Shown here: positions 39,202 to 47,664 of the stretch, one piece after another
Layout: each line of letters begins with the position of its first letter
Numbering within the stretch: position 1 is the first letter of the stretch
Assembly (NCBI GenBank): GCA_017429985.1
Contig: JAFRNW010000010.1
Span: forward strand, 69,700-133,699
Direction of reading: 5' to 3'
Origin: Clostridia bacterium
Lineage (GTDB): Bacteria; Bacillota; Clostridia; Christensenellales; CAG-138
DNA length: 64,000 bases
Made by a program: the position numbers and the translations under genes
Notes under the pieces: generated by a model
The model's database searches: none
Seen by the model: only the letters and a program-made list of their open reading frames with translations
Told to the model about the DNA's origin: nothing

Positions 39202-41049
39202 ATGGGTAAAGTTATTGGTATCGATCTCGGCACGACCAACTCGTGCGTTGCAATTCTGGAAGGCGGCCAGCCGGTCGTGATTCCGAACTCGGAAGGCTCC
39301 AGAACGACACCGTCTGTCGTAGCGTTCAAGGACGGCGAGCGTCTCGTCGGAACGATCGCAAAGCGTCAGGCGATCACGAACCCGGAGCGCACGATCTCTT
39401 CGATCAAGCGCGACATGGGTTCCGACCGTAAGGTCACAATCGACGGGAAGGATTACACACCGCAGGAGATTTCCGCGATGATCCTTCAGAAACTGAAACA
39501 GGAAGCGGAGAGCTATCTCGGTGAGAAAGTCACCCAGGCAGTCATCACGGTTCCCGCCTACTTCACCGACAGCCAGCGTCAGGCGACAAAGGATGCCGGA
39601 AGGATCGCGGGTCTGGAAGTGCTCCGTATCATCAACGAGCCGACGGCGGCGTCCCTTGCCTACGGCATGGATAAAGAGACGAATCAGAAGATCCTGGTCT
39701 ACGACCTCGGCGGCGGCACCTTCGATGTATCCATTCTGGAGATCGGTGACGGCGTGTTCCAGGTTCTCGCGACCGCGGGCAACAACCGTCTCGGAGGCGA
39801 TGACTTCGATCAGCGCCTGATGGACTACATCGCAGATGATTTCAAGAGAAACAACGGCATCGATCTTCGGAACGACAAGATGGCCATGCAGCGCCTGAAG
39901 GAAGCCGCTGAGAAGGCGAAAATCGACCTGTCCGGCGTCATGCAGACCAACGTCAATCTGCCGTTCATCACGATGGACTCCTCCGGACCGAAGCATCTGG
40001 ACATCACCATCACCCGCGCGAAGTTCAACGAACTGATCGAGGATCTCATTGACAAGACCCGCGTATGCGTGGAGAAGTGCCTGAGCGACGCAGGCCTGAA
40101 GGCGTCCGACGTTGAGAAAGTTATTCTTGTCGGCGGATCTTCCCGTATCCCTGCTGTCCAGGAGATGGTAAAGCGGATCATGGGAAAGGAACCCTTTAAG
40201 GGCATCAACCCGGATGAGTGCGTCGCAATCGGCGCAGCGATCCAGGGCGGTGTTCTCGGCGGCGAAGTCAAGGACATCCTGCTTCTGGATGTCACCCCGC
40301 TCTCCCTCGGTATCGAGACAGTCGGCGGCGTGTTCACAAGGCTGATTGACCGCAACACCACGATCCCGACCAAGAAGAGCCAGATCTTCTCCACTGCGGC
40401 GGACGGGCAGACCAGCGTGGAAGTCCACGTGCTGCAGGGCGAGCGCGAGATGGCGCAGTACAACAAGACGCTCGGCCGGTTCCAGCTGGCAGGCATCGCT
40501 CCCGCACCGCGCGGCGTCCCGCAGATCGAAGTCACGTTCGATATCGACGCGAACGGCATCGTACACGTTAGCGCGAAGGACCTCGGCACCGGACACGAGC
40601 AGCAGGTCACCATTACGGCGTCCAGCAATCTGTCTGAGGACGAGATCAAGAAAGCGGTCGATGAGGCCGAAAGATTCGCGGGCGAGGACAAGAAGCGCAA
40701 GGAAGAGGTCGAGACCCGCAACCAGGCGGATCAGCTGATCTACTCCACGGAGAAGAGCCTGAGAGAACTCGGCGACAAGCTGAACGAGCAGGACAAAGGG
40801 TTCATCAACAACGGAATCGACGATCTGAAGAAGGCAATGGAAGGATCCGACGTGGCAGCCATCAAGACGGCGATAGAGCGGCTCTCCGAAGTCAGCTACA
40901 ACGCGTTCGGTAAGATCTATCAGCAGCAGGCTGCACAGGATCAGGGCCAGGCTGGTGGGTACGCCGGTCAGGACCAGCAGCAACAGCAGCCGCCGCACGG
41001 CGACGATAATGTGGTCGACGCGGACTATGAAGTCGTGGATGACAAATAA
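39202..41049 (+). CDS. dnaK: Chaperone DnaK (Hsp70)
   Basis: A 615-residue ATP-driven chaperone. It has [13 protein letters not shown] at the start, [14 protein letters not shown] in the ATPase lobe, and [16 protein letters not shown]. The linker [15 protein letters not shown] leads into the substrate domain. A Gln-rich tail ends in [10 protein letters not shown], like other Firmicutes. A strong AGCAGGAGGAT site precedes the ATG. Confidence 0.99.
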   Translation: MGKVIGIDLGTTNSCVAILEGGQPVVIPNSEGSRTTPSVVAFKDGERLVGTIAKRQAITNPERTISSIKRDMGSDRKVTIDGKDYTPQEISAMILQKLKQEAESYLGEKVTQAVITVPAYFTDSQRQATKDAGRIAGLEVLRIINEPTAASLAYGMDKETNQKILVYDLGGGTFDVSILEIGDGVFQVLATAGNNRLGGDDFDQRLMDYIADDFKRNNGIDLRNDKMAMQRLKEAAEKAKIDLSGVMQTNVNLPFITMDSSGPKHLDITITRAKFNELIEDLIDKTRVCVEKCLSDAGLKASDVEKVILVGGSSRIPAVQEMVKRIMGKEPFKGINPDECVAIGAAIQGGVLGGEVKDILLLDVTPLSLGIETVGGVFTRLIDRNTTIPTKKSQIFSTAADGQTSVEVHVLQGEREMAQYNKTLGRFQLAGIAPAPRGVPQIEVTFDIDANGIVHVSAKDLGTGHEQQVTITASSNLSEDEIKKAVDEAERFAGEDKKRKEEVETRNQADQLIYSTEKSLRELGDKLNEQDKGFINNGIDDLKKAMEGSDVAAIKTAIERLSEVSYNAFGKIYQQQAAQDQGQAGGYAGQDQQQQQPPHGDDNVVDADYEVVDDK

Positions 41050-41073
41050 TCATTCCATCAAGTGAATCAGCGT

Positions 41074-41109
41074 ATCGGGAGGTATACAGCCGGGCTGTAT
41101 ACCTCCGAT
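41074..41109. repeat. Near-perfect inverted repeat between dnaK and dnaJ
   Basis: GGAGGTATACAGCC (41078-41091) is the exact reverse complement of GGCTGTATACCTCC (41093-41106), extended outward by ATCG/CGAT with one bulged G. No T run follows, so it is not a typical terminator. It could mark an mRNA processing or stability site between dnaK and dnaJ. Confidence 0.8.
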
Positions 41110-41164
41110 GAATGTAAACAGAAGGTCCGGAGAACGGACAGGAACGGGGTAAGAGTTTAAGGTC

Positions 41165-42295
41165 ATGGCAGATAAGAGAGATTATTATGAAGTGCTAGGC
41201 GTCAAGAAGGACGCGACGGAAGCGGAGATCAAGAGCGCTTTCCGGAAGCAGGCAAAGACCTGCCATCCTGATCTGCATCCCGGCGACAAAGAGGCGGAAG
41301 CCAGATTCAAGGAGCTGAACGAAGCGGCGGAAGTGCTTTCCGATCCCGATAAGCGCGCAAAATACGATCAGTTCGGACACGCGGCCTTTGATCAGACGCA
41401 GGGCGGGGGCAATCCGTTCGAGGGATACGGTTTCGGCGGATTCTCGGATATCTTCGACACCATGTTCGGCGGCGGCTTCGGCGGATTCGGCGGTTCTACC
41501 CGTTCCAACACGGGACCTGTACCGGGCAACGATCTTCGGTACAACATTACGCTAACCTTTGAAGAGGCGGCATTCGGCGTCAAGAAGGAGATCACGATCC
41601 CGCGGGAAGAGAGCTGCGCGACCTGCGGCGGAACCGGCGCGAAGAAGGGAACGGAGCCCGTGCGGTGTTCGACCTGCGGCGGAACCGGAACCGTGCGCAC
41701 GCAGCAGAACACGATCCTCGGATCCTTTACTTCCACGAGACCCTGCAGCGCATGCGGCGGGACAGGGAAGATCATCAAGGATCCGTGTCCGGACTGCAAG
41801 GGAACCGGGCGGATCCGCAAGAACAAGACGATCTCGGTCAAGGTTCCTGCGGGCATCGACAACGGGCAGACGATCTGTCTGTCCGGAGAGGGAGAAGCGG
41901 GCAGGAGAGGCGGCCCCCGCGGAGATCTGTATGTGACGGTTTCCGTACGTCCGAGCAAACAGTTTTCCAGAAAGGGATTCGATCTGTATCTTGATTTTCC
42001 GATCAGCTTTACGAAGGCTTCCCTCGGCGGGGAGATCCTCGTTCCGACGCTGAACGGAACAGTGAAGTCCACTGTCAGTCCCGGCACACAGCCCGGCACG
42101 GTGCTCCGCCTCAGCGGCCAGGGCATCCAGCATCTGAAAGGAAGCGGAAAAGGAGATCTGCTCGTCAATCTGAAAGTGCAGGTGCCGAAGAAGCTGAACG
42201 AGGAGCAGAAGAATCTTCTGGAGCAGCTGGCCAAATCGTTCGGGGAAACGGTGATCAGACCCGAAAAGAGGAGCATTTTTGGAAAAAAGAAATAA
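41165..42295 (+). CDS. dnaJ: Chaperone DnaJ (Hsp40)
   Basis: A 376-residue type I co-chaperone. The J domain holds the HPD motif (CHPDLHPGD), then a Gly/Phe-rich linker (about 80-115). Four zinc-binding CxxCxGxG repeats (CATCGGTG, CSTCGGTG, CSACGGTG, CPDCKGTG) and the C-terminal substrate domains follow. It stimulates DnaK ATPase and delivers unfolded proteins. The upstream gap of 115 bases holds a strong hairpin but no second CIRCE. Confidence 0.98.
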   Translation: MADKRDYYEVLGVKKDATEAEIKSAFRKQAKTCHPDLHPGDKEAEARFKELNEAAEVLSDPDKRAKYDQFGHAAFDQTQGGGNPFEGYGFGGFSDIFDTMFGGGFGGFGGSTRSNTGPVPGNDLRYNITLTFEEAAFGVKKEITIPREESCATCGGTGAKKGTEPVRCSTCGGTGTVRTQQNTILGSFTSTRPCSACGGTGKIIKDPCPDCKGTGRIRKNKTISVKVPAGIDNGQTICLSGEGEAGRRGGPRGDLYVTVSVRPSKQFSRKGFDLYLDFPISFTKASLGGEILVPTLNGTVKSTVSPGTQPGTVLRLSGQGIQHLKGSGKGDLLVNLKVQVPKKLNEEQKNLLEQLAKSFGETVIRPEKRSIFGKKK

Positions 42296-42356
42296 ACAGG
42301 GGTCCACGTGATTGCCGGAATACCGGATTTTCATAACCCTCTGTCCATAAAGGAAT

Positions 42357-42388
42357 CGATCTGTCGGGTTCAGATAGATCGTTTTTTT
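42357..42388 (+). terminator. Intrinsic terminator of the heat-shock operon
   Basis: CGATCT (42357-42362) pairs with AGATCG (42376-42381), followed by seven T. A nested ATCTG/CAGAT pairing is an alternative. Confidence 0.75.
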
Positions 42389-42426
42389 CTTGCTAGTGTC
42401 AGTGTTTCCCCTTCTGCGTAGGATGG

Positions 42427-42455
42427 TTGCAAATTGGCGAATCAGACCATATAAT
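42427..42455 (+). promoter_or_regulatory. Promoter of the polysaccharide cluster
   Basis: TTGCAA and a consensus TATAAT are spaced by 17 bases. Transcription should start near 42462, 33 bases before the sugar transferase start codon. Confidence 0.75.
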
Positions 42456-42494
42456 GGCCTTAACTCAGAGTATTCTTCTGCAATGTGGAGTTTT

Positions 42495-43202
42495 ATGTAC
42501 GAGAAATTCTTCAAGCGAATACTGGATATTGTCATCGCAGCCGTAATGCTGATCGGGTTCTGCTGGCTGTATGCGATCGTTGCACTCCTTGTGCGGATCA
42601 ATCTGGGGAAACCCGTCATCTTCCGGCAGGCACGCCCCGGCAGGAAGGGACCTGACGGAAAAGAGAAGATCTTTTATCTGTATAAATTCAGGACGATGAA
42701 CAACGCGAGAGACAAGCATGGAAAACTTCTTTCGGATGCGGAGCGATTGAAGCGGTTCGGAATGAAACTCAGGGACACAAGCCTGGACGAGCTTCCAGAA
42801 GCGTGGAATATCCTGAAAGGGGACATGTCCGTGATCGGTCCTCGTCCGCTTCTTGTCCGCGACATGACGTTCATGACGGAAGAACAGCGTCACAGGCACG
42901 ACGTGACCCCCGGTCTCAGCGGGCTCGCCCAGATCAGCGGAAGAAACGGCATCAACTGGGAGAAGCGTCTTGATCTGGATCTGAAGTATACGGAAAAGAT
43001 CACACTTTGGGAGGATATCCGGATCGCATTTGTTACCGTCGGAAAGGTATTCCGTGCGGAACATGTGAATTCGGAAGGAATGGCGACCTCTGAGGACTTC
43101 GGGGACTATCTGCTGAGGACCGGGAAGATCGATCGGGAGACGTATGATAAAAACCAGGCGGAAGCAGAGAAACTTCTGGAGGAAATGGAACAGAGCAGAT
43201 GA
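42495..43202 (+). CDS. Undecaprenyl-phosphate sugar phosphotransferase (initiating transferase)
   Basis: A 235-residue enzyme of the bacterial sugar transferase family (WcaJ/PglC type). It adds a sugar 1-phosphate to undecaprenyl phosphate and so starts a repeat unit. One N-terminal hydrophobic hairpin (FKRILDIVIAAVMLIGFCWL) is followed by the catalytic core with FYLYKFRTMNNA, TSLDELPEAWNILKGDMS, the GPRPLLVRDM signature and TPGLSGLAQISGRNG. This is the short form without extra helices. The ATG at 42495 is downstream of the promoter. The next gene overlaps by four bases. The donor sugar is not predictable from sequence alone. Confidence 0.92.
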   Translation: MYEKFFKRILDIVIAAVMLIGFCWLYAIVALLVRINLGKPVIFRQARPGRKGPDGKEKIFYLYKFRTMNNARDKHGKLLSDAERLKRFGMKLRDTSLDELPEAWNILKGDMSVIGPRPLLVRDMTFMTEEQRHRHDVTPGLSGLAQISGRNGINWEKRLDLDLKYTEKITLWEDIRIAFVTVGKVFRAEHVNSEGMATSEDFGDYLLRTGKIDRETYDKNQAEAEKLLEEMEQSR

Positions 43203-44101
43203 GAATCCGCTTTAAAACTGTATATTTTCCGGAAAACCGCGGTCACGGGGACGCCCGAAGGGCGTCTCTTGCAAACTGCTCTTGTGAACTGGTCGCACTG
43301 ATGGACGCTGATGACATCTCCATGCCGGACCGGTTTGAAAAACAGATTCCTCTGTTTCTTTCCGAACCGGAGACCGCGGTCGTCGGAGGACAGATCACGG
43401 AATTCGTAGGATCTCCAGAGCACGTCACTGGTCGGCGCGTCGTGCCGGAGCGTGACGAGGAGATCAAGGCATATATGAAAAAAAGATGCCCCATGAACCA
43501 GGTTACGGTCGCCTTCCGCAAGAAAGCCGTTCAGAGAGCGGGAGGATATCTGGACTGGTTCTGCGAGGAGGATTACTACCTCTGGATTCGGCTTGCGCTT
43601 GCCGGAGAGGTGTTCCGAAATGTTCCCGATACGCTGGTGAATGTCCGGACGGGCTCCGGGATGGCGGCGAGGCGCGGCGGATGGAAGTATTTTCGGAGCG
43701 AAGCTGGCATCCAGAAACTGATGCTTCAAAAAAAGATCATTTCCTTTCCGAGATATCTGTATAATGTGCTGATTCGTTTCGGTGGAGAAGTTCTGGTTTC
43801 GGACCGGCTGAGAGCGGGTTTGTTCCGCCTGCTTCGGGATAAGGATACACGGGCTGTGACACTGCCGGATCTGGCCGGGAACGCAGGAAGCCTGAATGGC
43901 GGAAGCATTCCACCGTTTTCCGTTGCGATGTGCGTGTACGGCGGAGACAGCCCGGAGTGGTTCGATATGGCATTGCGGAGCATCATACAGCAGACGCTTC
44001 AGCCGGCGGAGATCGTTCTGGTCGTGGATGGGCCTGTACCGTCCGGGCTGCAGGAGGTCATCCGCAGATATGAGACGATCTGCAACGGGGGGAACGTATG
44101 A
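43199..44101 (+). CDS. Glycosyltransferase family 2 with circularly permuted domain order
   Basis: A 300-residue protein in which the two parts of a GT2 enzyme are swapped. Residues 1-207 match the later part of the family: FPENRGHGDARRASL, the metal-site MDADDIS (D36, D38), KKRCPMNQVTVAFRK, and GYLDWFCEEDYYLWIRL. After a linker (about 208-237), residues 238-300 give what is normally the N-terminus: FSVAMCVYGGDSPEWFDMAL and EIVLVVDGPVP, ending in RRYETICN. The break falls in the surface loop between alpha 2 and beta 3, and little sequence seems to be lost. The ATG overlaps the previous stop, and the stop overlaps the next start, by four bases each. It could be a working permuted enzyme or two fused gene pieces. 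Confidence 0.75.
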   Translation: MRIRFKTVYFPENRGHGDARRASLANCSCELVALMDADDISMPDRFEKQIPLFLSEPETAVVGGQITEFVGSPEHVTGRRVVPERDEEIKAYMKKRCPMNQVTVAFRKKAVQRAGGYLDWFCEEDYYLWIRLALAGEVFRNVPDTLVNVRTGSGMAARRGGWKYFRSEAGIQKLMLQKKIISFPRYLYNVLIRFGGEVLVSDRLRAGLFRLLRDKDTRAVTLPDLAGNAGSLNGGSIPPFSVAMCVYGGDSPEWFDMALRSIIQQTLQPAEIVLVVDGPVPSGLQEVIRRYETICNGGNV

Positions 44102-45045
44102 AGGATAAACTTCGCTGGGCAGCCTACTATCTGCTGAACATATGGAACTATCTGGCCGCGAGAGCGCATCTCGGCGGTCTTGCGGTATACCGCTATTACC
44201 GTAGGAAACTGGATCGCGCGGAAACGCAAGACTGGATTCGTGACCGGATCGAACAGGGCGTCCCGACGATGGTGGCGCGCTACGGAGGGAACGAATCGCA
44301 TGTGACCGGCGAAGCGATCGGTATGGAACTGGGTCTGAAAAAAGGGATCCGCAAAAAGATCCTGCTCCAGATCAACCGCGACGCAGGTCTTTTCCCGTAC
44401 GGGAACGAAACGGCATACCGATTCGGAATGCTGATGAAGGAGAGTTCCAGACAGCTGGATCTCTTGGCGGTATGGCATACCGTCATGCAGGATTATCTGG
44501 TAAATTGCGTCTGCCCGGCAGATATGCTGACGACAGACCTTGCGGATATTGAGCCCTATTACTGCAGCCATCCCTGGACGAGCGCGCTCGCGGGAAAGAA
44601 GGTCGTGGTCGTCCATCCTTTCCAGAAGACGATCGAGGATCAGTACCTGAAACGGGAAAAACTGTTCGCCGACCCGGAGGTCCTGCCGGAATTCGAGCTG
44701 CGCACGGTGAAGGCGGTTCAGACGATCGCCTATTCGGAAGACGACCGCTTCAGCAGCTGGTTCGATGCGCTGGACTATATGTTCAGGGAGGTTATGAAAG
44801 AAGATTTTGACGTGGCGATTCTCGGGTGCGGGGCTTATGGTTTTCCGCTCGCCGCGAAGATCCGCGCGGCCGGAAAGACGGCGATCCACCTTGGAGGCGC
44901 GACGCAGCTTCTTTTCGGGATCAAGGGAAAAAGATGGGATACGAGCAGGACGGTTTCCACACTGTATAACGAATATTGGGTCAGACCTTCCGAGGAAGAC
45001 AGACCGAAACGGGCGGATGCCGTCGAAGACGGCTGCTACTGGTGA
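44098..45045 (+). CDS. Polysaccharide-cluster protein, possible GT-D-like transferase
   Basis: A 315-residue soluble protein without a signal peptide. I do not recognise a firm family. Near the N-terminus it has MVARYGGNESHVTG, in the middle KKVVVVHPFQKTIEDQY, and near the C-terminus DVAILGCGAYGFPLAAKIRA followed by GKTAIHLGGATQLLFGIKGK. A Gly-rich loop followed by a Leu-Gly-Gly turn resembles the nucleotide-sugar fold of GT-D (DUF1792-like) transferases, so that is my tentative view. The first 25 residues could form an amphipathic membrane-binding helix. It is coupled to the preceding GT2 gene by an ATGA overlap. Confidence 0.55.
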   Translation: MKDKLRWAAYYLLNIWNYLAARAHLGGLAVYRYYRRKLDRAETQDWIRDRIEQGVPTMVARYGGNESHVTGEAIGMELGLKKGIRKKILLQINRDAGLFPYGNETAYRFGMLMKESSRQLDLLAVWHTVMQDYLVNCVCPADMLTTDLADIEPYYCSHPWTSALAGKKVVVVHPFQKTIEDQYLKREKLFADPEVLPEFELRTVKAVQTIAYSEDDRFSSWFDALDYMFREVMKEDFDVAILGCGAYGFPLAAKIRAAGKTAIHLGGATQLLFGIKGKRWDTSRTVSTLYNEYWVRPSEEDRPKRADAVEDGCYW

Positions 45046-45115
45046 CCGTTATACCCTTTCAATTCTGACAAATCCGTAAAAAAATCAATCTTCCGCAATA
45101 CCGCCGTTCTTTTCA

Positions 45116-45124
45116 TGGTATAAT
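45116..45124 (+). promoter_or_regulatory. Extended -10 promoter candidate inside the polysaccharide cluster
   Basis: TGG-TATAAT is an extended -10 element without a good -35 box, about 43 bases upstream of the next gene. The 121-base gap here is one of the largest within the cluster. Confidence 0.4.
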
Positions 45125-45166
45125 CTCCTATTAGATAAAATAGAAAAATAGGGGTTATATGCTCTT

Positions 45167-46459
45167 TTGAAGATTCTGCTGGTCAGCAACCTTGTTCTTG
45201 ACAGAACATCGAATATGGGAAAAACCTTTCTGGCATATTTCAAGGACTTTGTGCCGGGTGAGATTGCGCAGTTCTATATCTATTCGGAAGTCCCGACGGA
45301 TGATTCCGTGTGCAGGAGTTATTACAGATTTACGGACTGGGACGCGCTTCGTTCCGTCCTGGACAGGAGGATCTGCGGGACTGTTTTCGGAGTGGATGAG
45401 ATAGATAAGAACCGAACGGATCCTCGTACGGATACGGGGATGCAGACGGCTGTCTACCGGGCGGGAAGCCGGAAAACGCCGCTCCTGCATATGATGCGGA
45501 ATTACATCTGGGAGCGCTCGAACTGGAATTCCGGGAAGTTCCGGGACTGGATCGCGGATTTCGGGCCTGACGCGGTATTCTTCGCATCCGGAGATTCCCT
45601 GTTCATGTACGATATCGCAAGAAGCATCTCGGAATCTTTTCAGATCCCCCTGATCGTCTCGGCGGTGGACGATTTCTACGTGTTCAACCGGAACGAAGGC
45701 CTGCCGTTCGGGAAAATGTATTTCAGGGCGTTTATGAACAAGGTGCATGAGACAATGGACTGCGCTGCCTGCCTTCTTCCGATCTGTGATTCCATGGACC
45801 GGGAGTACAGGGACATGTTCCGGATCCCGTCCCATGTGCTGCGGACGCCCGTGGAGGAAAGGGACCTGCATCTCAGACCGGATGCGGAGCAGATCTCCTA
45901 TATCGGGAATCTTGACTTCAACCGCTACCGGCAGCTGATCGATATCGGAAGGACGCTGAAGAAGATCGCCTCCCCGGACATTCCCTGCCGGTTGGATGTT
46001 TATTCCCAGGAGAGGAATCCGGAGATCCTGAATGTGATGACGGAGGAGAACGGAATACGCTTCCACGGCGCGATCTCGTCGGAGGAAGTGGACAGGGTCA
46101 TGGCGGAAAGCCGCATGGTCGTGCACACCGAATCGTTCGACCCGGTCACCGCCGAAATCGTCCGGTACTCCGTTTCCACGAAGATCCCCGAATCGCTGAT
46201 GAACGGCCCCTGCCTGCTCGCATACGGGCCGGAAGGGATCGAATCCATCGAATATCTGAAACGGAACGGGGCGGCGTTTGTGATCACGTCCCCCGGTGAT
46301 CTGGAACAGGGGCTGAGGACGGTCCTCTCTGACGGGGCCCTCCGCAGCGGGATCCTGGTGCATGCCAGAGAACTGGCGCATAAGAATCATGACGCAGCCG
46401 TGATCGGGAAAACGGTCCGCGGCTGGATCGAAGAGTGTGTGGAATGCCGGAGAAGCTGA
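45167..46459 (+). CDS. Glycosyltransferase, GT-B fold (family 4-like)
   Basis: A 430-residue cytosolic protein. The N-terminal half begins KILLVSNLVLDRTSNMGKT. The C-terminal half has YIGNLDFNRYRQLIDIG, RFHGAISSEEVDRVMAESRM and the donor-site piece SVSTKIPESLMNGPCLLAYG. The order fits a GT-B enzyme, though the classical E-x7-E motif is weak. The start is a TTG at 45167, with an AGGGG stretch 13 bases before it, so this start is uncertain. It overlaps the next transferase by 16 bases. Confidence 0.75.
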   Translation: MKILLVSNLVLDRTSNMGKTFLAYFKDFVPGEIAQFYIYSEVPTDDSVCRSYYRFTDWDALRSVLDRRICGTVFGVDEIDKNRTDPRTDTGMQTAVYRAGSRKTPLLHMMRNYIWERSNWNSGKFRDWIADFGPDAVFFASGDSLFMYDIARSISESFQIPLIVSAVDDFYVFNRNEGLPFGKMYFRAFMNKVHETMDCAACLLPICDSMDREYRDMFRIPSHVLRTPVEERDLHLRPDAEQISYIGNLDFNRYRQLIDIGRTLKKIASPDIPCRLDVYSQERNPEILNVMTEENGIRFHGAISSEEVDRVMAESRMVVHTESFDPVTAEIVRYSVSTKIPESLMNGPCLLAYGPEGIESIEYLKRNGAAFVITSPGDLEQGLRTVLSDGALRSGILVHARELAHKNHDAAVIGKTVRGWIEECVECRRS

Positions 46460-47664
46460 CGATCGTCGAAATCAATTCGGTGCCGTTCGGCAGCACGGGC
46501 GGCATCATGCGGAACGTGGCCGAGCAGGCAAGGAAAGCGGGGCACAGGGTTTTCGTCTGCTATCCGGACGGAAGGCACAATCCCGTTGGAAAGCTGCGCG
46601 ATTCCGTCATGATCGGCGGCCGCGTATCGGAAGATTCCCATATCCTTCTGCACAGGATGACCGGACTGAACGGGTATTTTTCCGTGATTTCCACCCTCGC
46701 GTTTATCAGAAAGCTGAAGGAGATTCAGCCGGATGTCATTCATCTGCACAATCTCCATAACTGCTATATCAACCTGCCGATGCTGTTCGGCTATCTGCGC
46801 AAGAGCGGCGTCCGCACGTTCTGGACGCTGCACGACTGCTGGGCCCTGACCGGGCACTGCCCGCACTTTGACTACGCGGGCTGCGAAAAATGGAAAACGG
46901 GGTGCCATGACTGCCCGCTGTACAGGGAATACCCGGAAAGCCTGGTGGACTCCTCCCGACTGATGTGGAAGAAGAAAAAGGAATGGTTTACCGGCGTTCC
47001 CAATCTGTCGATCATCACACCGTCCGCCTGGCTCGCGGAGCAGGTGCGGGAATCCTTTTTGAAGGAATATCCCGTCCATGTGATCCGGAGCGGGATTGAT
47101 CTGGAGGTTTTCCGGCCGACGGAAAGTTCCTTCCGGGAAGAGCACGGACTGAACGGGAAGCACGTTCTTCTGGGCGTGGCGATGGAATGGACAGAGAAGA
47201 AGGGGATCGACGTGTTCCGCACCCTGGCTAAGGATCTCGGTGACGATTACGGGCTGGTTCTCGTTAGCGCGGCGGAGGGGATGGAACGGACGCTCCCGGA
47301 AGGCGTGATCCTGATGAACAAAAAAGGTACGCCTTCGGAACTGGCGAAGGTCTATTCCGCGGCGGATCTGTTCGTAAATCCTACGCGTGAGGAAGCGCTC
47401 GGTCTGGTCAATCTGGAAGCGCTTGCCTGCGGGACCCCGGTCGTGACGTTCCGTTCGGGCGGGAGTCCCGAGTGCGTGGACGCTTCCTGCGGCGAGGTGA
47501 CGGAACGTGATGATATCAAAGCGCTTGAAAACGCGATCCGGCGGATCGTGTCCGAAAAGCCATATAGCGCGGAAGGATGTAGAAACTGGGCGCTGCAGTT
47601 CGACAGAAACGATGTATACAGGCGCTATGTGGAGCTGTATGAAACAGGGGGGAAGGGATCATGA
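46444..47664 (+). CDS. Glycosyltransferase family 4
   Basis: A 406-residue retaining GT-B enzyme. The acceptor half shows VEINSVPFGSTGGIMRNVA and WTLHDCWALTGHCPHFDYAGC, often seen in capsule and exopolysaccharide transferases. The donor half has MEWTEKKGIDVFRTLAKDL and the E-x7-E motif in REEALGLVNLEALACGTPVV. The ATG at 46444 is preferred over the GTG at 46435. A four-base overlap joins it to the next transferase. Confidence 0.88.
   Translation: MPEKLTIVEINSVPFGSTGGIMRNVAEQARKAGHRVFVCYPDGRHNPVGKLRDSVMIGGRVSEDSHILLHRMTGLNGYFSVISTLAFIRKLKEIQPDVIHLHNLHNCYINLPMLFGYLRKSGVRTFWTLHDCWALTGHCPHFDYAGCEKWKTGCHDCPLYREYPESLVDSSRLMWKKKKEWFTGVPNLSIITPSAWLAEQVRESFLKEYPVHVIRSGIDLEVFRPTESSFREEHGLNGKHVLLGVAMEWTEKKGIDVFRTLAKDLGDDYGLVLVSAAEGMERTLPEGVILMNKKGTPSELAKVYSAADLFVNPTREEALGLVNLEALACGTPVVTFRSGGSPECVDASCGEVTERDDIKALENAIRRIVSEKPYSAEGCRNWALQFDRNDVYRRYVELYETGGKGS

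Noticed and set aside
39133-40998. A 621-codon minus-strand frame opposite dnaK
   Set aside because: It mirrors dnaK codon structure exactly and has no motif or ribosome site of its own.
41074-41109. The dnaK-dnaJ palindrome as an intrinsic terminator
   Set aside because: No T run follows on either strand, so it is listed only as an inverted repeat.
42390-42494. A longer sugar transferase beginning at 42390
   Set aside because: The promoter at 42427-42455 lies inside this extension, and the extra residues do not resemble the family N-terminus.
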